This document shows positions 53,438-61,940 of a stretch of DNA of 64,000 nt, in pieces. Position 1 is the stretch's first letter; each line of letters starts with the position of its first letter. This DNA comes from Variovorax sp. Sphag1AA (GTDB taxonomy: Bacteria > Pseudomonadota > Gammaproteobacteria > Burkholderiales > Burkholderiaceae_C). The notes under the pieces are model-generated. The model was not told the DNA's origin, did not search any database, and saw only the letters and a list, made by a program, of their open reading frames with translations. The DNA lies in contig NZ_JACHYC010000004.1 of assembly GCF_014192575.1 (NCBI RefSeq), forward strand, positions 620,001-684,000, written 5' to 3'. The position numbers and the translations under genes were made by a program.

Positions 53438-54601
53438 TTATCGACCGGACCCCGTCGGGGTGACGACACCGCGATAGGTGGTCCAGGTCGTTGCAGTTGG
53501 CAGAACCAGGTTGAGCACGCGGTTCCACTTGACCAGTGGCACCGGATCCACGAACACCACGTCCTTGGCCCGCAGCGCAAAGCCATCCGCCATCGCGAGG
53601 GCCGTCGGCGTCTTCGCGTCGAGGTGGAAGATCGACTGGCCGCCCGTCGGCTCGTTGCGAATCACATAGATCTGGATCGGGTTGGCGGTGTTCAGATTCA
53701 GGCCGCCGGCCTCGATCAGAGCATCACTCAGGCTCAACCGGCCATTGCGCATCGGCACACCCAGCTGCGAGGTGACCTCACCCAGGACCCCAACCTTGGT
53801 TTCATCACGGCTGCGGAAGTACAGCATGTCGCCCGGCTTCAGCAGGATCCGGCTCGGGTCGATCCCCGCATCAGCCATAGCCAGGAGATTCAACGGCGTC
53901 ATCTTGCCGTCGCGCGTGAGCTCGATCGCCGAACGGTCGCCATTGGTCGTCAGCCCGCCGGCGCGGTTCATGGCCTCGGCCAACGTCATCGGGATGTCGC
54001 TGAACACCATCAGGCCAGGCGTACGGATCTCGCCTTCCATATATGCGCGCTTGCTTCGAAAGGCGTTGACGCGCACGCTAAGCTGCGGATCGCGGTAGAC
54101 GCGCGACAGGCGTTTGACGAGCGCCTGCTCCACTTCCTCGACGGTCATGCCATTGACATTGAGCGAGCCCGCATACGGAAAGCTCATTTGGCCAGTGACC
54201 GACACGATGTACCCAGGGGCCGCAGTCACTGCTGCGCCGTCTCCACCGCCGGCGGAAGGCGGGGTGCTGTAAATGATTTCGGGATGGTCCAGCACCTGGA
54301 TGCCCAGCACGTCTCCCGGACCGATGCGATACGGCCCGGCCTCACCAATGAGCTTTCGCACCTCGGACCCGACGGTCGACTTGGCGGTCGCGGCACGCTG
54401 CGCCTGGATCAGTTCAGGCGTGATTTCCGTAATGGCGCCTGGCGGTGGCGGATCGATCTCGTTGGTCGAAAAGCCGGAGGGCGAGACAGCCTTGGCTGCG
54501 TCGTTGCTGGCGGAACTGAACCCCGGAGCCAGAGGTGCACAGCCTTGAACCAGCAAAGCGACCGCAGCCAGGCAACCGGCTTGGAGGAAATAGCGCTTCA
54601 A
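53438..54601 (-). CDS. wza: Outer-membrane polysaccharide export lipoprotein Wza
   Basis: Forms the outer-membrane export channel that receives polymer from Wzc. The 387 residues start with a lipoprotein signal whose lipobox is LVQGC (Cys21). The Poly_export domain follows (YRIGPGDVLGIQVLDHPEI), then SLBB-like repeats with QMSFPYAG, EGEIRTPG, GDMLYFRSRD and LGEVTSQLGVPM. The start is TTG 54601: no in-frame ATG exists, GAGGT sits about seven bases before it, and it places KR directly before the hydrophobic core. A TTG at 54643 is possible but has no ribosome-binding site. Confidence 0.88.
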   Translation of the reverse strand: MKRYFLQAGCLAAVALLVQGCAPLAPGFSSASNDAAKAVSPSGFSTNEIDPPPPGAITEITPELIQAQRAATAKSTVGSEVRKLIGEAGPYRIGPGDVLGIQVLDHPEIIYSTPPSAGGGDGAAVTAAPGYIVSVTGQMSFPYAGSLNVNGMTVEEVEQALVKRLSRVYRDPQLSVRVNAFRSKRAYMEGEIRTPGLMVFSDIPMTLAEAMNRAGGLTTNGDRSAIELTRDGKMTPLNLLAMADAGIDPSRILLKPGDMLYFRSRDETKVGVLGEVTSQLGVPMRNGRLSLSDALIEAGGLNLNTANPIQIYVIRNEPTGGQSIFHLDAKTPTALAMADGFALRAKDVVFVDPVPLVKWNRVLNLVLPTATTWTTYRGVVTPTGSGR

Positions 54602-54615
54602 AACCGACCTCGCAT
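54598..54615 (-). other. Five-codon leader reading frame overlapping the wza start
   Basis: ATG 54615 encodes MRGRF and stops at TGA 54600-54598, overlapping the TTG start of wza in the pattern TTGA. GGGGT lies five bases before its ATG, and the GAGGT of wza lies inside it. It could couple or tune wza translation. At this length chance is likely, so confidence is low. Confidence 0.25.
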
Positions 54616-54652
54616 GGTGACCCCGAAATGAATACTTTTGCAAACAGTTACC

Positions 54653-54681
54653 ACTGTACCTCAGGAAAGGTAACGACTCAA
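54653..54681 (-). promoter_or_regulatory. Possible promoter of wza-wzb-wzc
   Basis: On the minus strand TTGAGT (54681-54676) and TACAGT (54658-54653) are separated by 17 bases, putting the start near 54646 and giving a leader of about 45 bases. Each box matches sigma-70 at four of six positions. Confidence 0.4.
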
Positions 54682-54849
54682 ACCCTTTATTGGCTTAGTG
54701 CGTAAGGTGGATGAACGCCTTCAACGAAGTACACCAAAAGACTTCATCAAAAGGAGGAATTTGCCGACATACAGCGAATTCGAGGGGTCTTTTTTCTGAT
54801 TCGCTGCTACAGAATCAATAGCATCAAGGCCGCACGCAGTCTGGCCAGA

Positions 54850-56133
54850 TCAGGGATTCTCTGTTTGCGCGGCGCGCTTCCATGCGGCGGACGCCTGATC
54901 GGCGTCATCGCGCGCCTCGGCGAGCTGGGCCAGTGCCTGCCAAGCCCGCCGATGGAGGTTGGCGTCCTGCAAGCCCAATCCGGCCTGTGTGAGCAACTGT
55001 TGCGCCTTGCCCCACAACTGGCGCTTCATGCAGGCCATGCCCGCGAGGTACTGCAGATTGGCATCGCGCGGGTTGTTGCGCTGGGCGGACTCGATGCGAG
55101 AGAGCCAGTCCGCGTCCACCGAGTCCAGCCCCGCTTCGAGTGCGCGCACCAGCTTGACGCGCAGCGACTCACCCAGACTTTGCGGCTGCTGGATCATCCG
55201 CTCCCAGACCGGCAGCAGCCACGCGCGAGCCACAGACAGATCGCCGCGCAGGGTGACCATGCGCTGGGCCGCGTGGATCGCAACTTCCGGAATCTCGCGC
55301 TCCGTGGTCTCGAATTCGTTCCACGCGCGCAGAAGCTGCGCTGGGTCGTATGCGCCCGAGAGCAGTTCGGTCGCGAGGCCGCGAACGATGCTCTGCGCAC
55401 CCGAGTCCGAGAACGCGCGGTGCTTCGCGAGGAGACGCGCGGTTTCGAGCGCCTCCAGCGTCCGGCGATCTTGCCGCGCAGCTTTCAGACGGATACGCAG
55501 GGCCAGCGTGCGTCGCTGCGCGCCGTGCGGCAGCTCTTCCAGGCGCGCGAGAGCGCCCGGCGCGTCGCGATCGTCCAGCGCCCAACGGGCCGCTCGCAGC
55601 TGCACGCCCTCTCGGGTCTCCGGCGTCGACATGGCGCCGCGCTCCGCGCTCTCATTGAGCGCCTGTTGAAGGTGCGCATCGCGCGCGGGCTTGTCCTGCA
55701 GGGATTGCGCGCTCTCCGCCGCCAGCAAATGCGCCATCACGCGGACCTGAGGCGCGGCCGGAAGGCGCGCATCGAGTGCAGCAAGCGCGCGCTCCTGCAC
55801 CAGCGCGGCCAGGGCTGCCTTGCGGGCACGCGAGAAGCGCCCGGCCAGCAATTGCACCGCAGCATCGAGAAGCGACGCATGCAAGGCGCGTTCTTTCTGC
55901 TGGAGTCGCCATTGCCGAGCCTGCTTCGGCAGCGAGAACAGGGCCGACAGGCCGCGCAGAGCCAGGTGCAGGAACACGAAAGCCGCAAGCAGCAGGAGCA
56001 ACGTGAGGTTCAGCGACAGATCGACACGCCATGGCGGCCAGAAGACGGTGATCGTGCCCTGGTTGTTGCCCGCAAACAGCGCGACCGCAGCTGCGATGCC
56101 GAACAGTGCGAGTAGCCAGAGAGCCGCGCGCAT
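54850..56133 (-). CDS. hemY: HemY-like TPR membrane protein
   Basis: 427 residues with two N-terminal membrane helices (ALWLLALFGIAAAVALFAG and LTLLLLLAAFVFLHLAL) bracketing the HemY N-terminal signature NNQGTITVFWPPWRVDLSLN. An Ala/Leu/Arg-rich TPR-like helical domain follows. This HemY is the proteobacterial helical protein of the hem operon and should not be confused with Gram-positive HemY oxidases; its exact role in haem synthesis is unclear. It is the last gene of hemC-hemD-hemX-hemY, five bases after hemX. No clear terminator is seen before the wza promoter. Confidence 0.9.
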   Translation of the reverse strand: MRAALWLLALFGIAAAVALFAGNNQGTITVFWPPWRVDLSLNLTLLLLLAAFVFLHLALRGLSALFSLPKQARQWRLQQKERALHASLLDAAVQLLAGRFSRARKAALAALVQERALAALDARLPAAPQVRVMAHLLAAESAQSLQDKPARDAHLQQALNESAERGAMSTPETREGVQLRAARWALDDRDAPGALARLEELPHGAQRRTLALRIRLKAARQDRRTLEALETARLLAKHRAFSDSGAQSIVRGLATELLSGAYDPAQLLRAWNEFETTEREIPEVAIHAAQRMVTLRGDLSVARAWLLPVWERMIQQPQSLGESLRVKLVRALEAGLDSVDADWLSRIESAQRNNPRDANLQYLAGMACMKRQLWGKAQQLLTQAGLGLQDANLHRRAWQALAQLAEARDDADQASAAWKRAAQTENP

Positions 56134-56138
56134 GGTCG

Positions 56139-57215
56139 CTAGCGCCCGGCAGCGGCCGTCGCCAGGGCCGCGAGGGTTTCATCGACGCGCGGCGGCTCGG
56201 TCGTCTTCACCTGCGCCTGGATCTGCTGGAGCAGCGTGGCCGCGGCCTGCACACGGCGCGATGCCGGGTCGAAGTAGCGATTGAGCGATACCGACACTGC
56301 GGCGAGTTCGCCCCGTGCAGTTTCGACCTGGCGCGAGAGGATCGACAGGCGTGCGTTGAGCAGCTTGAGCTTCAGGTTCTCACGCAGGAAGAAAGTCTGG
56401 TCCGGCGTGAGCAGCACCGCCTCGGGCCGATCGATGCGCCCCACGCGCAAGAGCGAGCGCGCTTCGCCACGCACCGTCAGCAGGACGCGCTCCCACCACG
56501 GCGCTCCGGGCGGCACGGGCTCGGCCTGGAGCGCGCTGCCGCTTCCGCGCATCGCCACCGCGTTGACTACGGGAAGGTCGTCGAGGTTGCGGATGAGTTC
56601 ATCGATCTTCTGTAGCGCCTCGCCCACGTCTGCGCTGGCAGAAGCGCGCAGCCGGTCGGCATCGTGCTGCATCGCGCGCTGCAGGGGGGCAAGTCTCGGC
56701 TGCGAGGCGCGCGCGATGCGCTGGTCGCCAGCCTTCAGCGTCGCGAGGAGCGGCTGGACGTTGCCCGTGACCTGCGCCTGCTGCAAGGCGGAGCGCACCG
56801 CGGCTTCGATATCGACCACGAGGTTCTCGTCGCGCGAACGCGAGAGGCTCTGCATGAGTTCTTCGAGTTGCGCCCGCTGGAGCGTGACTTCGTTGACACG
56901 TGTTTCGGTAAGTGCAAGCCGGGCCGCCGTGTCGCGCACGACCTCTTGCGCCTGCCTTGCGAGCGTGCGGGCTTCGAGCGATTGCGCGAGAGCGTCCGCG
57001 CTCTGCCGCGCGAGCTGTTCCTGCATGCCGCTGACCTTCTGCCACAGCGCGATCGAGATCACGAGGGCCACGAGCGCGACGATCGCCAGGACGCCGATCA
57101 GCAATCTGGACAACAAGGCGGCTGCGGCGGCAGGGCCGGCCATCGCGGCAGTGGGCGCTGCAGCGCGCACCGCGGGATCTGGCACAGGCTCGATCAAGAC
57201 GGAAGCGTCGCTCAT
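56139..57215 (-). CDS. hemX: HemX, membrane protein of the hem operon
   Basis: 358 residues with one membrane helix at about 36-58 (LLIGVLAIVALVALVISIAL), a coiled coil of about 100 residues (QEQLARQSADALAQSLEARTL onward) and a C-terminal domain with DDLPVVNAV, WWERVLLTVRGEARSL and DQTFFLRENLKLKLLNARLS, which is the HemX family signature. Function is not well defined; in E. coli it is encoded between hemD and hemY, as here. The ATG overlaps the hemD stop by four bases. Confidence 0.9.
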   Translation of the reverse strand: MSDASVLIEPVPDPAVRAAAPTAAMAGPAAAAALLSRLLIGVLAIVALVALVISIALWQKVSGMQEQLARQSADALAQSLEARTLARQAQEVVRDTAARLALTETRVNEVTLQRAQLEELMQSLSRSRDENLVVDIEAAVRSALQQAQVTGNVQPLLATLKAGDQRIARASQPRLAPLQRAMQHDADRLRASASADVGEALQKIDELIRNLDDLPVVNAVAMRGSGSALQAEPVPPGAPWWERVLLTVRGEARSLLRVGRIDRPEAVLLTPDQTFFLRENLKLKLLNARLSILSRQVETARGELAAVSVSLNRYFDPASRRVQAAATLLQQIQAQVKTTEPPRVDETLAALATAAAGR

Positions 57216-57982
57216 GCGAAGGATTCTATCGACGCGACCAACGACGACAGAGACGGCGGGGACACGTGCACGCGCCCGAAACCCGCAGTGCGAGCGGCTT
57301 GCGCGATGCGCTCGTGCGTTGTAAGTGCGCACGCGGCACGCCACTCGATCGCCGGCACGAGCGCGCGGAGATTCGAGATGGCTTCGGAGCTGCTGAAGAG
57401 CCAGATGGCCGAGCCGTCGGCGGCTTCGGCAATCAGTCGCCGCTCTTCGTCACCGATGGCGGGCGCAAGACGGCGGTAGGCGGCCACCGCGTCGCAAGTG
57501 CCGCCGACGCCGGCGATCTCGTTCGCAAGCCACTCGCGCCCCGCGGCCTGACCGGACGCATCGCCGCCTCGCACGATCAACACGCGCATGCCGGGACGCA
57601 CCTGCGATCGCACCAGCGACCAAAGGGCCTCGGAGTCGAACTGCGCAGCATCGGCCGCGGGCGCGTCGATGGACGATTCGGGGACGCCGGCATCGCGCAG
57701 TCCGCGCACGGTGCCGGGGCCGGTCGCCCAGAAGCGGCAGTGCGAGGCTGCATCGATGCGGGCACCGTCGAGGAAGTGCGTGGCCGCCGCGGCACTCACG
57801 AACATCAGCGCGCCGTAGCCAGCGATTCGCTGCCATGCCTCGTCGATGGGTTTCCGGTCCGCGATCGATGCAATCTCGATCAACGGCAGTGCGACGGCAT
57901 CGAGCCCCGCAGCACGCAGATCGTCCACCCACCTGGAGGCCTCACGCGCAGGTCGGGTGACGATCACTCGCCGACGCGACAT
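57212..57982 (-). CDS. hemD: Uroporphyrinogen-III synthase
   Basis: Cyclises hydroxymethylbilane to uroporphyrinogen III with inversion of ring D. The 256 residues form the two-lobed, weakly conserved HemD fold: VIVTRPAREASRWVDDLRAAG, LPLIEI, ALMFVSAAAATHFL, FWATGPGTVRGLRDAG, VLIVRGG and, in the second lobe, IWLFSSSEAISNL. ATG 57982 follows the hemC stop by one base and the gene overlaps hemX by four. Confidence 0.92.
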   Translation of the reverse strand: MSRRRVIVTRPAREASRWVDDLRAAGLDAVALPLIEIASIADRKPIDEAWQRIAGYGALMFVSAAAATHFLDGARIDAASHCRFWATGPGTVRGLRDAGVPESSIDAPAADAAQFDSEALWSLVRSQVRPGMRVLIVRGGDASGQAAGREWLANEIAGVGGTCDAVAAYRRLAPAIGDEERRLIAEAADGSAIWLFSSSEAISNLRALVPAIEWRAACALTTHERIAQAARTAGFGRVHVSPPSLSSLVASIESFA

Positions 57983-57983
57983 C

Positions 57984-58889
57984 TCAGTGAGCACCGCCCG
58001 CGCGCAAGAGGCCGGCGGCGTTCTCGCCCAATGCACCCGCCTGCGCAAATTCCGCCACGCTCCCCTGCACGTGCACCCGCACCAGCGGCGCGGCACCTTC
58101 AGGGTCGCCCCAAGCGGCGTCGATGCGCAGGCCGCCCTCCGGCTGCCACCGGGCGTGAGCGGCCAACGGCATCGAGCAACTGCCGCCCATGGCGCGACTC
58201 ACTGCGCGTTCGGCGGCAGTGGCCAGCCAGTCGGATCGGCTCGAGAGCGGTGCGAGGAGTTCGATCAAGTCCGAGCGATCCGCGCGTACCTCGATGCCCA
58301 GCGCGCCCTGCCCGGCTGCGGGCAGCATGGCGTCGGGTTCAAACGTCTGGCGGATTCGGCCTTCGAGCCCGAGTCGCTTGAGGCCGGCCGCGGCGAGCAC
58401 GATTGCGTCGTACTGCCCTTCGTCCAGCTTGCGCAGGCGGGTGTCGAGATTGCCGCGCAGCGGTTCGATGCGCAGGTCGGGCCGCAGCGAGCGCAGCAGC
58501 ACCACGCGCCGCAGGCTGGAAGTGCCGACCACCGCGCCGTGCGGCAGGGCATCGAGCGACTCGAAGCGCGGGGAGACGAGCGCATCGCGCGGGTCTTCGC
58601 GTTCCAGCACGCAAGCCAGCGCGAACCCTTCCGGCAGATCCATCGGCACATCCTTGAGCGAATGCACCGCGATGTCGGCACGGCCTTCTTCGAGTGCGAG
58701 CTCGAGTTCCTTGACAAACAGCCCTTTGCCGCCGACCTTGCTCAGGGAGCGATCGAGGATCTGGTCGCCTCGCGTCGTCATGCCCAGGAGGGTGACCGCG
58801 TGGCCCTGTTCTTGCAGGAGCGCCTTCAGGTGCTCCGCTTGCCACATCGCCAGTCGACTTTCGCGTGTGGCGATCACGATGTTGCTCAA
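57984..58889 (-). CDS. hemC: Porphobilinogen deaminase
   Basis: Polymerises four porphobilinogens to hydroxymethylbilane on a dipyrromethane cofactor. The 301 residues show IATRESRLAMWQAEHL, GKGLFVKELE, ADIAVHSLKDVPMDLP, GTSSLRR, LRGNLDTRLRKL and the cofactor cysteine C238 in MGGSCSMPLAAH. The start is TTG 58889 (MSNIVIATRES, the classic N-terminus) with GGAACGG just upstream. An in-frame ATG 42 bases upstream has no ribosome-binding site, and the frame is open far beyond, antisense to ppc, which is chance. It is divergent from ppc. Confidence 0.93.
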   Translation of the reverse strand: MSNIVIATRESRLAMWQAEHLKALLQEQGHAVTLLGMTTRGDQILDRSLSKVGGKGLFVKELELALEEGRADIAVHSLKDVPMDLPEGFALACVLEREDPRDALVSPRFESLDALPHGAVVGTSSLRRVVLLRSLRPDLRIEPLRGNLDTRLRKLDEGQYDAIVLAAAGLKRLGLEGRIRQTFEPDAMLPAAGQGALGIEVRADRSDLIELLAPLSSRSDWLATAAERAVSRAMGGSCSMPLAAHARWQPEGGLRIDAAWGDPEGAAPLVRVHVQGSVAEFAQAGALGENAAGLLRAGGAH

Positions 58890-58931
58890 GACCGTTCCAA
58901 TGAGAGAGAAGTACCGCGGGGATGCTAGCAT

Positions 58932-58948
58932 GTTGCGCCGCAGCAACG
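58932..58948. repeat. Dyad GTTGC-N6-GCAACG in the hemC-ppc spacer
   Basis: GTTGC (58932-58936) and GCAAC (58943-58947) form an inverted repeat in the 96-base divergent spacer. It agrees at most positions with the dyad at 990-1007 downstream of asd, including the trailing GCAGCAACGT. A shared regulator or a dispersed repeat are both possible. Confidence 0.3.
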
Positions 58949-58985
58949 TTCGCCGCAGGCCTATTCGACGAGGAGAAGTTTCGAG

Positions 58986-61832
58986 ATGAAGACGAGCCCC
59001 GCCCCGGCCGCCCCCAAGCGGAAAGCCAACGACGAAGACCTGCCACTGATCGCCGACATCCGCTTGCTCGGGCGCATCCTTGGCGACGTGATCCGCGAGC
59101 AGGAGGGCGAGGCGGCGTACGAGCTGGTCGAGAAGATCCGCACGCTCTCGGTCGCCTTCCGGCGCGATGCCGACCATGCCGCCGATCGCGCGCTCAAGAA
59201 CCTGCTCAAGGGCCTGAGCGCGGCCGAGACGGTCAGCGTGATTCGCGCCTTCACCTACTTCAGCCATCTGGCCAACCTTGCCGAGGACAGGCATCAGATC
59301 CGCCGCCGCACCGAGGCCGATCGTGCCGGCGAAAGCGCCGAAGGCAGCCTGGAGATCGCGCTCGCCCGCATCCGCAAGGCGGGCATCAAGCCGGAAGCGG
59401 TCGTGGAATCGCTCGCGCACAGCTATGTCTCGCCGGTGCTCACCGCGCACCCGACGGAAGTGCAGCGCAAGAGCATCCTCGATGCGGAGCGCGCCATTGC
59501 CCAACTGCTCGCTGCGCGCGACGAGATCGCATTGCGTCAGCTCGCCTTTGCAGGCAAGAAAGACGCGCTCACGCCGATCGAGTACGCGGAGAACGAGAAG
59601 CAGATGCGCACCCGCGTCACGCAGCTCTGGCAGACGCGGCTGCTGCGCTTCTCCAAGCTCACCGTCGCGGACGAGATCGAGAACGCACTGAGCTACTACG
59701 AAGCCACCTTCCTGCGCGAGATCCCGCGCGTCTACGCTGCGCTGGAGAAGTCGCTCGGCGATGGCGGCACCGCTCTGGCTGTGGCGCCGTTCCTGCGCAT
59801 GGGCCAGTGGATCGGCGGCGATCGCGACGGCAACCCCAACGTCACCGCCGAGACGCTCGAATACGCGCTGCGTCGCCAAGCCGAGCTGGCGCTGCGGCAC
59901 TACCTGACCGAAGTGCACTACCTCGGCGGCGAGCTGTCGTTGTCGGCCACGCTGGTGGATGTGTCGGTAGAGATGCAGGCGCTCGCAGAACGCTCGCCCG
60001 ACAAGAACGAGCACCGCGTCGATGAACCCTATCGCCTCGCGCTCACCGGCATCTATTCGCGGCTCGCGGCCACCTTGCGCGACCTCACCGGCGGCCAGGC
60101 GGCGCGCCATGCGGTGCCGCCGCAGAACCCCTATCTGCGCGCCGAAGAATTCCTTGCCGACCTGCACACGATCGAGGAATCGCTCGTCGACCAGCACGGT
60201 GCGGTGCTGGCAGCGCAGCGGCTGCATCCGCTGATCCGCGCGGTGGAAGTGTTCGGCTTCCATCTCGCGACGGTCGACCTGCGCCAGAGTTCCGACAAGC
60301 ACGAAGCCGTGGTGGCGGAGTTGCTCGCGACTGCGCGCATCGAGCCCAACTACGCCTCGCTCGCCGAAGAGGCCAAGCAGACACTGCTGCTGCGCCTGCT
60401 CGATGATGCGCGACCGCTGCGCGTGCCCGATGCAGACTACTCCCCGTTGGCAAGGAGCGAACTCGCCATCTTCGCCGCCGCACGCACCGCGCGTGCCCGC
60501 TTCGGCGCGGCCGCCATCCGTCACTACATCATCAGCCACACCGAAACGGTGAGCGACCTGCTGGAAGCGCTGCTGCTGCAGAAGGAAGTCGGCCTACTGC
60601 GCGGGACCCTGGCAGAGAACGCAACATGCGATCTGATCGTTGTGCCGCTGTTCGAGACCATCGAGGACCTGCGCAACGCCGCGCCGATCGTGCGCGCCTT
60701 CTACGCGCTGCCGGGCATCCACGCGCTGATCCAGCGCTCGGGCGCCGAGCAGGACGTGATGCTGGGCTACAGCGACAGCAACAAGGACGGCGGCATCTTC
60801 ACCAGCAACTGGGAGCTCTATCGCGCAGGCCTCGCGCTGGTGGCACTGTTCGATGAATTGAACGCCGAGAGCCGCGTTCCGATCCGCCTCCGCATGTTCC
60901 ATGGCCGCGGCGGCACGGTCGGCCGTGGCGGCGGGCCGAGCTACCAGGCGATCCTGGCGCAACCGCCGGGCACGGTGCGAGGACAGATCCGCCTGACCGA
61001 GCAAGGCGAGGTGATCGGCTCGAAGTACGCCAATCCCGAAATCGGGCGGCGCAATCTCGAAACGCTGGTCGCGGCCACGCTCGAAGCCACCCTGCTGCCG
61101 AGCGCCAAGGCCGCGCCGAGCACCTTCATGGCTGCCGCAGCGGAGCTTTCCTCGGCGAGCATGGCTGCGTACCGGGCGCTGGTGTACGACACACCCAACT
61201 TCGGCGACTACTTCTTCAGCGCTACGCCGATCCGCGAGATCGCGGAACTCAACATCGGCTCCCGGCCTGCGTCACGCAACCCGAGCCGAAGCATCGAGGA
61301 CCTGCGCGCAGTGCCCTGGAGCTTCAGTTGGGGCCAATGCCGGCTCACGCTTCCGGGCTGGTACGGCTTCGGGTCGGCGATCGAGAAGTTCCTCGCCAAC
61401 GCTGGCAGCCCCGCCGCGCGCAAGGAACGGCAGGCGCTCCTGCAGCGCATGTACGCGCAATGGCCCTTCTTCCGCACCCTGCTGTCGAACATGGACATGG
61501 TGCTCGCCAAGAGCGATCTCGCGCTGGCCTCGCGCTATTCGGAGCTGGTCGCCGACCGCAAGCTGCGGCAGAAGGTCTTCTCGATGATCGACGCCGAATG
61601 GCACCGTACCTCGGACGCGCTGGTGCTCATCACCGGCGCCAAGCAGCGGCTGGAGGGCAACGCCGAGATGCAACGCTCGATCCGCCATCGCTTCCCGTAC
61701 ATCGACCCGCTGCACCACCTGCAGGTGGAACTGATGCGACGCTATCGCGCCGGCCAGATCGACGAACGGCTCCAGAGTGGCATCCACATGTCCATCAACG
61801 GCGTAGCCGCCGGCCTAAGGAACACCGGCTGA
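58986..61832 (+). CDS. ppc: Phosphoenolpyruvate carboxylase
   Basis: Adds bicarbonate to PEP to make oxaloacetate, refilling the TCA cycle. The 948-residue protein is of full bacterial length. It has the catalytic His (about 155) in VLTAHPTEVQRKS, GQWIGGDRDGNPNVT, GYSDSNKDGGIF, the glycine-rich loop FHGRGGTVGRGGGP (about 638-651), QGEVIGSKYANP and the C-terminal SINGVAAGLRNTG. AGGAG lies just upstream of ATG 58986. It is divergent from hemC, a pairing seen in Burkholderiales. Confidence 0.97.
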   Translation: MKTSPAPAAPKRKANDEDLPLIADIRLLGRILGDVIREQEGEAAYELVEKIRTLSVAFRRDADHAADRALKNLLKGLSAAETVSVIRAFTYFSHLANLAEDRHQIRRRTEADRAGESAEGSLEIALARIRKAGIKPEAVVESLAHSYVSPVLTAHPTEVQRKSILDAERAIAQLLAARDEIALRQLAFAGKKDALTPIEYAENEKQMRTRVTQLWQTRLLRFSKLTVADEIENALSYYEATFLREIPRVYAALEKSLGDGGTALAVAPFLRMGQWIGGDRDGNPNVTAETLEYALRRQAELALRHYLTEVHYLGGELSLSATLVDVSVEMQALAERSPDKNEHRVDEPYRLALTGIYSRLAATLRDLTGGQAARHAVPPQNPYLRAEEFLADLHTIEESLVDQHGAVLAAQRLHPLIRAVEVFGFHLATVDLRQSSDKHEAVVAELLATARIEPNYASLAEEAKQTLLLRLLDDARPLRVPDADYSPLARSELAIFAAARTARARFGAAAIRHYIISHTETVSDLLEALLLQKEVGLLRGTLAENATCDLIVVPLFETIEDLRNAAPIVRAFYALPGIHALIQRSGAEQDVMLGYSDSNKDGGIFTSNWELYRAGLALVALFDELNAESRVPIRLRMFHGRGGTVGRGGGPSYQAILAQPPGTVRGQIRLTEQGEVIGSKYANPEIGRRNLETLVAATLEATLLPSAKAAPSTFMAAAAELSSASMAAYRALVYDTPNFGDYFFSATPIREIAELNIGSRPASRNPSRSIEDLRAVPWSFSWGQCRLTLPGWYGFGSAIEKFLANAGSPAARKERQALLQRMYAQWPFFRTLLSNMDMVLAKSDLALASRYSELVADRKLRQKVFSMIDAEWHRTSDALVLITGAKQRLEGNAEMQRSIRHRFPYIDPLHHLQVELMRRYRAGQIDERLQSGIHMSINGVAAGLRNTG

Positions 61833-61882
61833 CGACATCAGCCAGGGCGCCCGCGGAACCGGCTACGCCGGGCCGCATGGGT

Positions 61883-61902
61883 GCGCCCCCTTGAGGGGGT
61901 GC
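61883..61902. terminator. Hairpin between convergent ppc and AI-2E-family gene
   Basis: Eight-bp stem with one G-T pair (61883-61890 with 61895-61902) and loop TTGA, 51 bases after the ppc stop and facing the convergent gene. There is no long T-run. The core CCCCCTTGAGGGGG and the following CGAAGTGGGCGAGGC look like an intergenic repeat common in Comamonadaceae genomes, which is recalled, not tested here. Confidence 0.4.
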
Positions 61903-61940
61903 AGAGCCACACGAAGTGGGCGAGGCTGGGGATGGTCTTT

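Noticed and set aside
58890..60539. Upstream open extension of hemC to 851 codons
   Set aside because: It is antisense to ppc with no homology; the HemC family starts at the TTG near 58889.
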